Positions 27,763 to 36,345 are shown, counted from the stretch's first letter. The stretch is DNA of 64,000 nt from ZC4RG20 sp036381515 (GCA_036381515.1 DASVCR010000078.1:57189-121188), one strand, 5' to 3'. Program-made: numbers and translations. The notes: generated by a model not told the origin, from the letters alone.

Positions 27763-28878
27763 TCAGGTGAGCCTTCTGCCGACGAACGCCAGCGCGCCGC
27801 CGAGCGTCACGACCGCGATTCCGGCGATCGGCCAGACGTGGGCCAGAACCGCTTCGGGCGGCAGCGCCTTCAGGAAGATGCCCTGCACGATCACGAGAAA
27901 GTGCTGCAGCGGATCCGCCTGCGCGACGACCTGCAGCGCGCCCGGCATGTTGTCGACCGGCGTCGCGAAGCCCGACAGCACGACGAGCGGCACGCCGACC
28001 GCGAACGCGCCGAGGATCGCCTGCTGCTGGTTCCGGCTCACGGACGAGATCATCAGACCGACGCCGACGACGGACAGCATGAAGAGCACGAGCGCGCCGT
28101 AGAGGACCGCAACGGAGCCCGTGAACGGGATCCGGTAAACGAACACGCCGGCGCCGATCATCACGGACGCGAGGAGCGTCCCGACGATCAGCGCCGGCAC
28201 GCACTTCGCGACGATGATCTCGAGCGCGGACGCCGGCGACACGAGCAGCTGCTCGAACGTGCCGAGCTCGCGCTCGCGCGCGATCGACAGCGCCGTCAGG
28301 ATCAGCGCCGAGAACATCGACAGGATGCCGACGAGCGCGGGCACCGTGAACCACAGGTACTCGAGGTTCGCGTTGAACAGGTGGCGCGGAATCACGTCGA
28401 TCGCCGGGGAGGCGTCGCGGTCGTGCCTCCGCGCGAGGTCGGCGTTCACGTCGGCGACGATCGAGTCGACGTAGCCGAGCGCGATCTGCGCGGAGTTGCC
28501 GCGCCGCCCGTCGAGCACGACCTGCATCGGGGCCGAGGCGCCTGCCTCAATCCGCCGCGAGAAGTCGGCCTGGAACGCGATGCCGAGCAGGACGTCCCGC
28601 CCGTCGAGGGCCTCGGCGAGCGCCGCGTGCGAATCGACGGCGATCACGTCGCGCGCCATCCGCGTCGCGCGGATCCGCTCGACGATCTCGTGCGACCAGC
28701 GGCCCGCGTCGCGATCGAGGACCGCGACCGCGACGTTCTCGACCTCGAGCGTCGCGGCGAACGCGAACACGAAGAGCTGCAGCAGCGGCGGGCCGATCAG
28801 CACGGCGCGGCTGCGCGGATCGCGCAGCACGCTCAGCATTTCCTTCCTGATCTGTGCGATGAGCCTGACGAGCATCAC
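27763..28878 (-). CDS. ybhR: ABC-2 type efflux permease (YbhR-like)
   Basis: The 371-residue permease has an N-terminal membrane helix (SRAVLIGPPLLQLFVFAFAA), a periplasmic domain of about 130 residues, and five further helices. RERELGTFEQLLVSPASALEIIVAK is the conserved ABC-2 cytoplasmic loop. Gene order (regulator, HlyD-type adaptor, tandem ATPase, YbhS, YbhR) is that of the E. coli cecR-ybhGFSR operon. That operon exports antibiotics such as tetracycline and cefoperazone and possibly Na+. It is last in the operon and starts 25 bases after the YbhS-like gene. Confidence 0.9.
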   Translation of the reverse strand: MMLVRLIAQIRKEMLSVLRDPRSRAVLIGPPLLQLFVFAFAATLEVENVAVAVLDRDAGRWSHEIVERIRATRMARDVIAVDSHAALAEALDGRDVLLGIAFQADFSRRIEAGASAPMQVVLDGRRGNSAQIALGYVDSIVADVNADLARRHDRDASPAIDVIPRHLFNANLEYLWFTVPALVGILSMFSALILTALSIARERELGTFEQLLVSPASALEIIVAKCVPALIVGTLLASVMIGAGVFVYRIPFTGSVAVLYGALVLFMLSVVGVGLMISSVSRNQQQAILGAFAVGVPLVVLSGFATPVDNMPGALQVVAQADPLQHFLVIVQGIFLKALPPEAVLAHVWPIAGIAVVTLGGALAFVGRRLT

Positions 28879-28903
28879 GGGCGCCCCTTCGTGGTTCGAG
28901 CCG

Positions 28904-30052
28904 TCACTCGAGCCGCTTCCGCGTGTTCATCGCGGCGAGCGAGAAGAACCCGGCGCCGAGGCCGAGCATCGGCCCGATCGAGCGCACGAGCTCGGGCCAC
29001 ACGTCGCCCGTCAGGAACAGCGTCTGCAGGCCCGCGACGTAGTAGCGCGCTGCGACGATCCGCGTGAGCCACTGGATCGGCTCCGGCATGCTGTCGATCT
29101 CGAACAGGAAGCCGGACAGCAGGAAGGCCGGCAGGAAGCCCGAGAAGAGCGCGAGCTGCGACGCGACGAACTGATTCTTCGTCGCGGCCGAGATCAGGAG
29201 GCCGAGCCCGAGCGCCGGCATCAGGAACGCCGCGGACAGCGCGAGGAGCGCGGGCACGGAGCCCCGCAACGGCACGCCGAGCCATGCCTCGGCCGCGATC
29301 GCGCAAACGAGCGTCGCACCGAGCCCGAGGCCGAAGTACGGCAGGAGCTTGCCGATCAGGAACTCGCCGATGCCGACCGGCGTCGCCATCATCGCCTCCA
29401 TCGTGCCCCGCTCCCATTCGCGCGCGACGACGAGCGCGGTCAGCATCGTGCCGATCATCGTCATCACGATCGCGATCGCGCCGGGCACGATGAACGCACG
29501 GCTCTCGAGGTCCGGGTTGTACCAGAACCGGGGCTCCATGGAGACGAGGCCTGCGTCCGCGGGCGCGGCGTCCGTTCGGCTTGACGCGAACGCGGTCGCG
29601 ACGACGCCGCGCGCGTAGTTCGCGACGAAGCTCGCCGTGTTCGGTGACGAGCCGTCCGTCAGCACCTGCACGTTCGCGGACCGTCCGGCCGCGAGCCGCT
29701 CCGCGAAGTCCTGCGGGATCACGACGATGCCGCGGAGCCTGCCTGCGACGAGCAGCGGCTCGAGCTCGCGCCGGTCGCGCGCGAAGCGCGCGTCGAAGTA
29801 GCGGGTCGCCGCGAACGCGGCCGCGAGCTCGCGCGCGGGCGCGCCGTCGCTTTCGACGACGACGCCGACCTCGACGCCGCGGACGTCGAGCGACAGCGCG
29901 AATCCGAACAGGAAGAGCAGCACGACCGGCAGCACGAACGCGATCACGACGTTCGACGGATCGCGGACGACCTGGAGGCTCTCCTTTCTCATGATCGCGA
30001 CGAGCCGCGGCAGGCTGAAGCCGACCTGGGGACGCTCCGCTCGCCCGCTCAC
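28904..30052 (-). CDS. ybhS: ABC-2 type efflux permease (YbhS-like)
   Basis: The 382-residue permease has an N-terminal amphipathic/cytoplasmic start (LVAIMRKESLQVVRDPSNVVIAF), a first helix (VLPVVLLFLFGFALSLD), a periplasmic domain, and a five-helix C-terminal half. REWERGTMEAMMATPVGIGEFLIGK is the ABC-2 signature loop. The GTG start at 30052 overlaps the ATPase stop as GTGA. It probably forms a heterodimer with the YbhR-like protein, driven by the tandem ATPase. Confidence 0.9.
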   Translation of the reverse strand: MSGRAERPQVGFSLPRLVAIMRKESLQVVRDPSNVVIAFVLPVVLLFLFGFALSLDVRGVEVGVVVESDGAPARELAAAFAATRYFDARFARDRRELEPLLVAGRLRGIVVIPQDFAERLAAGRSANVQVLTDGSSPNTASFVANYARGVVATAFASSRTDAAPADAGLVSMEPRFWYNPDLESRAFIVPGAIAIVMTMIGTMLTALVVAREWERGTMEAMMATPVGIGEFLIGKLLPYFGLGLGATLVCAIAAEAWLGVPLRGSVPALLALSAAFLMPALGLGLLISAATKNQFVASQLALFSGFLPAFLLSGFLFEIDSMPEPIQWLTRIVAARYYVAGLQTLFLTGDVWPELVRSIGPMLGLGAGFFSLAAMNTRKRLE

Positions 30053-31818
30053 GCCGCGCGCTCCTCGGCGCGGGCATGCGCGTCGACCATCGCGATGAAC
30101 GCGTCCTCCATCGTCGGCGACGGCAGGTCGGGCGATGCGGCGCGCGCCTTCAGCTCGTCGGGCGGCGCGACGGCGATCAGGCGTGCGCGATCGATCATCG
30201 CGACGCGATCGCAATACTCCGCCTCGTCCATGAAGTGCGTCGTGACCATGATCGTCACGCCCTTGCGGACGAGCCCGTTGATGTGCGTCCAGAACTCGCG
30301 GCGCGTGATCGGATCGACGCCGGACGTCGGCTCGTCGAGGAACAGCACGGCCGGCCGATGCATCAGCGCGCAGGCGAGCGCGAGCCGCTGCTTGAAGCCG
30401 AGCGGCAGGTCGTTCGGCGAGCTCGACAGATACCGCTCGAGCTCGAAGGTCTCGATCATCTCGTCGATCCGCTCGCGCCGCACGCGCCCCGCGAGCTGAT
30501 AGATGCCGGCGAAGAACTCGAGGTTCTGGCGCACGGACAGGAGCCCGTACAGCGAAAACTTCTGCGCCATGTAGCCGACCCGCTGCTTCGCGGCGGCGCC
30601 GGCGCGCGCGAGGTCGTGGCCCACGACCTCGGCGGTGCCGGACGTCGGTTTCAGGAGCCCGCAGAGCATCTTGAACGTCGTCGACTTGCCGGCGCCGTTC
30701 GGGCCGAGCAGACCGAAGATCTCGCCCTGCCGAACGTCGAACGTCACGTGGTCCGCCGCCGTGAAGCTCCCGAAGCGCTTCGTGAGGCCGCGGCACGACA
30801 CCGCGATCTCGGTGCCGAGCTCGACCGGCTCGACGCGCTCGGCGAGACGCGACCGTCCGCCCGGCCCGCCGCCGAGGAGGTCGATGAACGCGTCCTCGAA
30901 CCGCGGCGCGACCGGCGCGAGGCGTCCGCCCGCGGCCGTCGTGAGCCGCTCGAGATCGGCGACGGCCGCGGCGTCGGCACGTGCGTCGTCGCCGGCCGCG
31001 GCGACGACGATGCGCACGGCGTCGCCCTGGATCACGCCGTCGCGAACGCGCGGATCGTCGAGCGCTTGCGCGAGGAGCGCGCGGCGATCGCCGGCCGCGC
31101 CCTGGATCCGGAACGAGCGCGCGGCGACGCGATCGCGCAGCACGTCCGGACGGCCGGCGAACCACACGCGGCCGTCGTTCAAAAGCAGCACGTCGTCGCA
31201 TCGCTCCGCCTCGTCGAGATACGCGGTCGACCAGACGATCGCCATGCCGTCTTCGGCGAGCCGCCGGACGATCTGCCAGAGGTCGCGCCGCGACACCGGA
31301 TCGACGCCGACGCTCGGCTCGTCGAGCAGCAGCACGGCCGGACGCGCGAGCAGCGCGCACGCGAGCCCGAGCTTCTGCTTCATGCCGCCCGACAGGCGGC
31401 CGGCAAGCCGGCCGGTGAACGGCCCGAGCCGCGTGAACGCGAGCGCGGCGTCGAACGCGTGCCGGCGCTCGGCGCCGCGGAGCCGCTTGAGCTTCGCGTA
31501 GAGCTCGAGGTTCTCGGCCACCGTGAGGTCCTCGTAGAGCCCGAAGCGCTGCGGCATGTAGCCGATCAGCGTGTGAATCTCGTCGGCGTGCCGGCGCGTG
31601 TCGCGGCCCGCGATCTCGATGCGGCCGTCGGTCGGGCGCAGCAGCCCCGCCATCAGCCGCATCAGCGTCGTCTTGCCGCTGCCGTCGGGGCCGACGAGCC
31701 CGGTCAGCCGGCCGGCATGGAAGCGCGCGTCGACGGCCGCGAGCGCGGTGATCCGGCCGAAGCGCTTCGTGACGCCGTGGAGCGCGATCGCCGGCGCGGG
31801 AAGCGCGTCGCCGCTCAT
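30049..31818 (-). CDS. ybhF: Tandem ABC ATPase (YbhF-like)
   Basis: The 589-residue protein contains two full ATP-binding domains, as in YbhF (578 residues). Domain 1 has GPDGSGKTT, LSGGMKQKLG and LLLDEPSVGVD. Domain 2 has GPNGAGKST, the degenerate signature LPLGFKQRLA and LFLDEPTSGVD. Each domain is followed by a short regulatory segment. The ATG at 31818 lies four bases after the HlyD-type gene's stop. It energises the YbhS/YbhR permeases. Confidence 0.93.
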   Translation of the reverse strand: MSGDALPAPAIALHGVTKRFGRITALAAVDARFHAGRLTGLVGPDGSGKTTLMRLMAGLLRPTDGRIEIAGRDTRRHADEIHTLIGYMPQRFGLYEDLTVAENLELYAKLKRLRGAERRHAFDAALAFTRLGPFTGRLAGRLSGGMKQKLGLACALLARPAVLLLDEPSVGVDPVSRRDLWQIVRRLAEDGMAIVWSTAYLDEAERCDDVLLLNDGRVWFAGRPDVLRDRVAARSFRIQGAAGDRRALLAQALDDPRVRDGVIQGDAVRIVVAAAGDDARADAAAVADLERLTTAAGGRLAPVAPRFEDAFIDLLGGGPGGRSRLAERVEPVELGTEIAVSCRGLTKRFGSFTAADHVTFDVRQGEIFGLLGPNGAGKSTTFKMLCGLLKPTSGTAEVVGHDLARAGAAAKQRVGYMAQKFSLYGLLSVRQNLEFFAGIYQLAGRVRRERIDEMIETFELERYLSSSPNDLPLGFKQRLALACALMHRPAVLFLDEPTSGVDPITRREFWTHINGLVRKGVTIMVTTHFMDEAEYCDRVAMIDRARLIAVAPPDELKARAASPDLPSPTMEDAFIAMVDAHARAEERAA

Positions 31819-31822
31819 GACG

Positions 31823-32851
31823 CTATCGGTCCCGATCGGGCGCGTCCGCCGCCGGCGCGGGCTCGGCGGCGCCGGCCGCATCGAAGACGACGGTGACGGG
31901 CATGCCTTGCCGCAATCCCGTCACGTCGTCGTCATCGACGATGATCCGCACGCGGTAGACGAGGTCCGCACGCGCGTCCGCGGTCTCGACGTTCTTCGGC
32001 GTGAACTCGGCGCGCGGCGAGATGAAGCCGACGCGCGCGCGGTAGCGCCGGGGCGAGCCGTCCGTCACGACGTACGCCGTCATGCCGGGCGCGATCCGGC
32101 CGAGATCGGGCTCCTCGACGTACGCGCGAACCCAGACGGGCTCGTCGAGCGACAACGTGTAGACCGCGGTGCCCGCCGCGACGATCGCGCCCGGCTCCCG
32201 GATCCGCGTGATGATCGTGCCGTCGGCCGGCGCCCTGAGGCGCGTGTCCTCGAGCTCGGTCTCGAGCCGCGCGGCCTCGGCGCGCGCGAGCTCGAGCTCG
32301 GCTTCGGCCGCCGCGATCTCCTCGTCGCGGAAGCCGGCCTGCGCGAGCGCGAGCGCCTCCTCGGTCGCACGCAGGCGCGCGGCGGCCTCGTCGCGGCGCG
32401 CCTCGGCCTGATCGACGCTGCTCTCCGACGTCAAGCCGCGCGCGTCGAGGCCGCGCAGGCGCTCGAGCTCCTGTTCGGCGTTGCGGAGCGCCGCCCGCGC
32501 CTCGCGCACGCTCGCCTCGGCGCGCTCGATCTCCTGCGGCCGGCTGCCGCTTCGGTAGAGCGCGACGCGTGCCTCGGCGATGCCGACCTGCGCGACGGCC
32601 GCGCGCAGCGACTGCCGGTACGGCTCGTCGTCGAGCTCGGCGAGCAAGTCCCCGGCCGCGACGCGGTCGCCCTCCTCGCGGTGCATCGCGCGGAGGCGCC
32701 CCGGTACCCGGAAGCCGAGATCGACCTCGCGGATGTCGACGTTGCCGTAGAGCGTCAGCGGACCGTTCTCGCCGCGGTCCGACAGGAGATACCAGCCCGC
32801 GCTGCCCAGGGCCACGAGCACGACCAGCACGACGACGATCCGCTTGTGCAT
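31823..32851 (-). CDS. ybhG: HlyD-family membrane fusion protein (YbhG-like)
   Basis: The 342-residue periplasmic adaptor has one N-terminal helix (IVVVLVVLVALGSAGWYLL). The lipoyl half-motif (GFRVPGRLRAMHREEGDRVAAGDLLAELDD) precedes a long coiled-coil hairpin (about residues 75-200), and a second lipoyl half with beta-barrel domain completes it. It links the inner-membrane YbhFSR complex to an outer-membrane channel, probably TolC-like, which is not encoded here. It starts four bases after the cecR-like stop and is cotranscribed with it. Confidence 0.92.
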   Translation of the reverse strand: MHKRIVVVLVVLVALGSAGWYLLSDRGENGPLTLYGNVDIREVDLGFRVPGRLRAMHREEGDRVAAGDLLAELDDEPYRQSLRAAVAQVGIAEARVALYRSGSRPQEIERAEASVREARAALRNAEQELERLRGLDARGLTSESSVDQAEARRDEAAARLRATEEALALAQAGFRDEEIAAAEAELELARAEAARLETELEDTRLRAPADGTIITRIREPGAIVAAGTAVYTLSLDEPVWVRAYVEEPDLGRIAPGMTAYVVTDGSPRRYRARVGFISPRAEFTPKNVETADARADLVYRVRIIVDDDDVTGLRQGMPVTVVFDAAGAAEPAPAADAPDRDR

Positions 32852-32855
32852 CCGT

Positions 32856-33548
32856 TCACTCCGTTGCGACGCCGAGCATCGCGCCGACGTTGCGGCGCAC
32901 GGCCTTCTTGATCCGCGCGATCTCCTTCGGGCCGAGCGTGTCCCAGCCGAGGAAGCGGGTCGCGGTCGCGCGCGCGACCCTGAAGACGAGCACGTCGCCG
33001 ACGATCGCGAGCGTCGTAAGACGATCGGCCGTCGTCGGCGACTGTCTGCCGCCGATGCGTGCGACGAGCGACGCGACGAGCGCGAGCACGCGCCCGTGCA
33101 GACCGTCGTAGAAGAGATCGAACGCGGGCGACGGCTCCTGCTGCTCGCGGACGATGATCTTCGCCCACGGCGCGGATTCCTCGGCCGTCAGCACGTCGAC
33201 GAAGCGATCGACGATGCGCAGCAGCAGCTCGAAGTACGCGGCGGGTGCTGCGAGCCCCGATCCGCGCGCGGCGCCCTCGAGCGCGCGCCGCTCGGCCTCG
33301 ACCTCGACGGCGATCGGGCCTATGCGGGCGGCCATCGTTTCGATGATGTGCTCGACGACGGCGACGTAGAGGCCCTCCTTGCCGCCGAAGTGATACGAGA
33401 TCAACGCCGGGTTCGCGCCGGCCTCGCGCGCGATCACCTTCGTCGTCGCCGCGTGAAAGCCGTCGCGGCCGAAGACGCGGGTCGCAGCGTCGATCAGCGC
33501 GGCGCGCGTGCCCTCGCGTCGCACGGGCGTTCGGGAGAAAGCCGCCAT
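32856..33548 (-). CDS. cecR: TetR-family regulator (CecR-like)
   Basis: The 230-residue protein has a TetR DNA-binding domain (ALIDAATRVFGRDGFHAATTKVIAREAGANPALISYHFGGKEG, residues 17-59) and a DUF1956-type ligand domain, as in E. coli CecR (223 residues). It heads a cecR-ybhGFSR operon and probably represses it in response to drugs. ATG 33548 follows an AT-rich promoter with two near-identical palindromes at 33559-33595, which are likely its own operators. Confidence 0.9.
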   Translation of the reverse strand: MAAFSRTPVRREGTRAALIDAATRVFGRDGFHAATTKVIAREAGANPALISYHFGGKEGLYVAVVEHIIETMAARIGPIAVEVEAERRALEGAARGSGLAAPAAYFELLLRIVDRFVDVLTAEESAPWAKIIVREQQEPSPAFDLFYDGLHGRVLALVASLVARIGGRQSPTTADRLTTLAIVGDVLVFRVARATATRFLGWDTLGPKEIARIKKAVRRNVGAMLGVATE

Positions 33549-33558
33549 GCGGCGATTC

Positions 33559-33595
33559 TTAATCGCTCGGTTAATTTTGTCAATCGATCGATTAA
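33559..33595. promoter_or_regulatory. Two CecR-type operator palindromes
   Basis: TTAATCGCTCGGTTAA (33559-33574) and TCAATCGATCGATTAA (33580-33595) share the same TNAATCG...CGNTTAA pattern. The second contains the perfect 12-base palindrome AATCGATCGATT. They start 11 bases upstream of the cecR-like start, and the distal one overlaps the stop codon of the upstream hydrolase gene. Regulation by the adjacent TetR-family protein is inferred. Confidence 0.6.
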
Positions 33596-34833
33596 TACCG
33601 CGCCTGCGACCCTGCGCGCGGGAGCACGCGCTGCCCGTCCCAGAGCGCGCGGAAGCGGCCGCGGCGGCGCGCGATGAACTGGACGAAGACGCGGGCTCGC
33701 GCGCTCCGCTCGAGGAAGAAGAAGGTCTCGTCGGCGGCCGGCAGCAGCCGGACGGGGCCGCGATCGCTCGCGAGCACGAGCCCGTCCGCGTCGGCTTCGA
33801 CGTCGACACACTCTGCCGCGGACGCGTAGCGGCCGCGGTACGGCGTAGGGTCGAGCATCGCCGCCGCCCCGGGCGCCAGTCGCTTCGGCAGACGCGGCGC
33901 AAAGAGCTCGGGCAGCTCGTCGCCGAGCGCGCGGGCCGCGACGACGGCGGCGTGGTGACCCTCGGATGCGACGACCAGCGCCGCGCCGTCGCGGGGCCGA
34001 GCGCAGACGAGCAGCGACGCGCCGGGCCAGGCCGACTGATGGCCGAGCCAACCGCCGGCATAGCACTTCCAGCCGAGCCGCACGCCGCGCTCGAGCGGAT
34101 GCCAGCCGGGCAACGGCGTCGCCGGACGGTCGGCGCGCGGCATGGACGTCTCGAGAAAGGTCAGGAGCCCGCCCACCGTCAGCGCGAGCGCGCCGCCGGA
34201 CGCCGGACAGATGCTCGGCGGCCCCGAACGCGGATCCGGGGGCGTGCCGCAGCGCCGCGGCGCGGTGCCGAGCGGCTCGATGCCGAGCGGCGCGAGCAGG
34301 CGTTCCCGCAGCAGCGCTTCGAACGGACGCTGCTCGAGCGTCTCGAGCACCGCGGCGGCGATCAGGGCCCCGGCGTGCGAATAGCTGTAGAGCGTGCCCG
34401 GCGCCGCGATCCGTCGGCCTTCGAGGCGTTCGAGCATACGCTCGGCGTCGATCGACCCGTCCGCGCGGAGCGGCGCATCGCCGGCGGCCGAATCGTCGAG
34501 GCCGTGCGTGTGCTCGAGCAGATGGCGCATGCTCGCGTTCGCGAGCGCTACCGCGCTCGAGCCGCCGAGCACGTGCTGCGCGGGCAGATCGTAGGTGAGG
34601 CCGTGCGCGGCGAGCGTGCGCTCGACGAGCGCCGCGACGAGCAGCTTCGTCGCGCAGCCGGTGCGGAAGACCTCGTGCTCGGGGTCCAGAGCCGCGACCG
34701 CAGCGTACGTGCGGCGGCCGCCCGCGCTCCGCGCGACGACGGTGCGCTTCGGCGCGGCGCCCGCGAGCGCGAGCTCGAGCCGGCGCTCGAGCTCGCGCCG
34801 CTCAGCCGCCGGCATCGGCGCGCTTTCGCGCAT
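33592..34833 (-). CDS. Beta-lactamase/PBP-fold hydrolase with Cys in place of the nucleophile Ser
   Basis: The 413-residue protein has the fold signatures of serine beta-lactamase-like hydrolases: HEVFRTGCATKLLVAAL (normally GSxTK), MRHLLEHTHGLDD and YSYSHAGALIAAAVLE (Tyr motif). The C-terminal domain resembles DUF3471-type tails. The SxxK nucleophile position reads C-A-T-K (Cys60, codon at 34656-34654). No signal peptide is seen, so it is probably cytoplasmic. It overlaps the ACP gene by 32 bases; a start at 34815 would cut this to 14. Given the ACP neighbour, acyl or peptidyl transfer from the carrier (compare PBP-type thioesterases) is a reasonable hypothesis. Confidence 0.75.
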   Translation of the reverse strand: MRESAPMPAAERRELERRLELALAGAAPKRTVVARSAGGRRTYAAVAALDPEHEVFRTGCATKLLVAALVERTLAAHGLTYDLPAQHVLGGSSAVALANASMRHLLEHTHGLDDSAAGDAPLRADGSIDAERMLERLEGRRIAAPGTLYSYSHAGALIAAAVLETLEQRPFEALLRERLLAPLGIEPLGTAPRRCGTPPDPRSGPPSICPASGGALALTVGGLLTFLETSMPRADRPATPLPGWHPLERGVRLGWKCYAGGWLGHQSAWPGASLLVCARPRDGAALVVASEGHHAAVVAARALGDELPELFAPRLPKRLAPGAAAMLDPTPYRGRYASAAECVDVEADADGLVLASDRGPVRLLPAADETFFFLERSARARVFVQFIARRRGRFRALWDGQRVLPRAGSQARY

Positions 34834-35095
34834 CGATCAGCGCGGCGAGCGCACCCGCGAACGCACGCACGTCCGCCGCCTCGATCAGCGCGAGCGTCTC
34901 GTCCGGCCCGAGCTCGATGCCGTGCTCCGCCTCGACCAGCGACAGCACGGAAACGAGCGTCAGCGAATCGGCGCCGAGATCGAGCAGGTTGCTCTCGTCC
35001 GTGACGCTCGACGGATCGACCTGGCACGCGCGCGCGAGCGCCGGGCGGAGCCACGCGGCGAGCTCGTCGGCCGAAACGGGCGGCGCGGGACGCAT
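34802..35095 (-). CDS. Acyl/peptidyl carrier protein
   Basis: The 97-residue protein is a four-helix carrier protein. LLDLGADSLTLVSVLS carries the Ser (DSL) that receives 4'-phosphopantetheine. QVDPSSVTDESN leads into it and ADVRAFAGALAALI forms the last helix. It is too divergent and too isolated from fab genes to be the fatty-acid AcpP. The ATG at 35095 lies one base from the stop of the small acidic peptide gene, and its end overlaps the hydrolase gene, so the three form one operon. No synthetase, ligase or phosphopantetheinyl transferase is present in the window, and the loaded substrate is unknown. Confidence 0.85.
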   Translation of the reverse strand: MRPAPPVSADELAAWLRPALARACQVDPSSVTDESNLLDLGADSLTLVSVLSLVEAEHGIELGPDETLALIEAADVRAFAGALAALIDARKRADAGG

Positions 35096-35096
35096 G

Positions 35097-35357
35097 TCAG
35101 CAGCCGGTCGACGCGAGCACGCGGAGCCGCTCGTCGTCGAGCGCGTCGTCGTCGAGGCCGTCGTCCTCGAGCCGACCATCGTCGAGCCTGCCGTCGTCGA
35201 GCGCATCGACGTCGACCCGCTCGCATGCCCCGGCCCGGCGGGCCCCGTCGCTTGCCGCGCCATCGGCGGCCGGGACGGCATCCGCATCGTGCCGCGCGCA
35301 CGTTCCGGGCGGCTTCGTGGCGTTACGCTCGTGCCGTCGGCATCGTTCTCGATCCAT
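35097..35357 (-). CDS. Small acidic-repeat peptide gene upstream of ACP (unrecognised)
   Basis: The 86-residue protein is not recognised. It has a basic, Cys-containing N-terminus (MDRERCRRHERN, then PPGTC), an Ala/Asp-rich middle with Cys45, and a run of five-residue units with L-D/E-D spacing (ALDDG, RLDDG, RLEDD, GLDDD, ALDDE; about residues 51-75). A hydrophobic C-terminus, RLRVLASTGC, ends in Cys. A consensus AAGGAGG lies five bases upstream of ATG 35357, better than most genes here. The stop is one base from the ACP start. The size, the repeats, the C-terminal Ser-Thr-Gly-Cys and the ACP/Cys hydrolase neighbours make a modified-peptide precursor possible. A pentapeptide-repeat-like structural protein is the alternative. 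Confidence 0.6.
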   Translation of the reverse strand: MDRERCRRHERNATKPPGTCARHDADAVPAADGAASDGARRAGACERVDVDALDDGRLDDGRLEDDGLDDDALDDERLRVLASTGC

Positions 35358-35362
35358 GTCGC

Positions 35363-35369
35363 CCTCCTT
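35363..35369 (-). promoter_or_regulatory. Strong Shine-Dalgarno for the small peptide gene
   Basis: On the minus strand AAGGAGG sits five bases before ATG 35357. It decides the start and is the main sequence argument that this small frame is translated. Confidence 0.7.
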
Positions 35370-35493
35370 TGGCTTCACGGACGAGACTAATGCGGACCGG
35401 CGACGGCGCGCGGCACGGATATCTCGCGCGTCTGCGGCGATTCTGGACGGGTGCGAGGAGATCAGGGAGGGAGCACGCGGCGCCGAAACAGGA

Positions 35494-35535
35494 GGGGCCG
35501 AAGTCCGCCCGCTGTCGCGGTTGGGCTTCGGCCCC
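35494..35535 (-). promoter_or_regulatory. 10-bp stem hairpin in the leader of the peptide cassette
   Basis: GGGGCCGAAG (35494-35503) pairs perfectly with CTTCGGCCCC (35526-35535) around a 22-base loop that can extend the stem with GCCC/GGGC. Neither side has a T-run, so it is unlikely to be a simple terminator. It lies about 140 bases upstream of the peptide start codon and could be a leader structure. Confidence 0.4.
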
Positions 35536-36283
35536 TATTCGCTCCTCCCCTAGCAAACCGCTCGCCTGCTCCGCTTTGGGGCGGCGACTGATGCGATCGA
35601 GGCTAGCCGACGAAAAGGTCAGCGTCAACGAATATCCGACGGCCGGTACATGACTCGAGCCCGAAGCTCGCAGTATCGACGATGGACGCCATCGTGCAAA
35701 CCGATCGGTCGTCGAAGCGGACGGTCGATCGCCGGCATCCCGCGCGCTCCGCACCCGCATCGCGCGCGTCGCGTCGCGATGCAAGCAGCGCGGCACGAGC
35801 AACCTCCTCTCGCACGACGCGACGCGCTCGAGAGTCCGCTCGAGCGCAACGCCCGCTCACGATCATCGGTATTCCAACGAGGTGCAGCAATGCCTCGAGC
35901 GCCGATAGACGGCATCGATCGACGGACCGCGAGCGGCGCGCGGCGTTGCAGAACGTGTGCCGGGTCACAAAGCTCGGGCGAGACCCGCCGTTACACCGTC
36001 GTGGGCAAAAATGACGCACGACCGAACGTACGTCACGGAACTCGAACGATGCGGCCGAAGATTCGAGAGAATGTGAACGGGGACTGAATAAAACGCTTGA
36101 CTTCACGTCGTAAACCCGCGACAAAAAACTTGCGTGTCACCCACTTGCCATTTTTTTCTCGAAGTCGCAGAGTCTTGATGTGAGCGCTGCGCGACGACCT
36201 GGATCCGACGACTTTATGCGAGCTATGAGTGAACAATCGCGCGCTGCGATCGTCTCAATAGAAGACGAACGTGGGGTAGCAAG

Positions 36284-36299
36284 CGGCACGCCTCGTGCA
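36284..36299 (+). promoter_or_regulatory. Sigma-54-like promoter upstream of prkA
   Basis: CGGCACG (36284-36290), four bases, then GTGCA (36295-36299) has the GG/GC pair ten bases apart and 10 of 12 consensus bases. In E. coli the homologous yeaGH operon is reported to be sigma-54/NtrC dependent, which makes this site plausible. The leader would be about 78 bases. Confidence 0.45.
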
Positions 36300-36345
36300 A
36301 CGCGTTGGGGGCTTACGTGAACAGGCCGAGTTAGAACAGGCCGGC

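Noticed and set aside
34917..35390. Plus-strand frame with Val/Glu repeats opposite the small peptide gene
   Set aside because: It is the mirror of the LDD-repeat DNA, has no ribosome site and crosses the ACP gene; the minus-strand frame has AAGGAGG at the correct distance.
35603..36124. 173-residue minus-strand frame in the long intergenic region
   Set aside because: Composition is Arg/Ser-rich with no ribosome site, and overlapping frames on both strands look equally random.
36033..36236. 67-residue minus-strand frame upstream of prkA
   Set aside because: It has a TTG start, no ribosome site and no recognisable domain; it lies across the likely promoter region of prkA.
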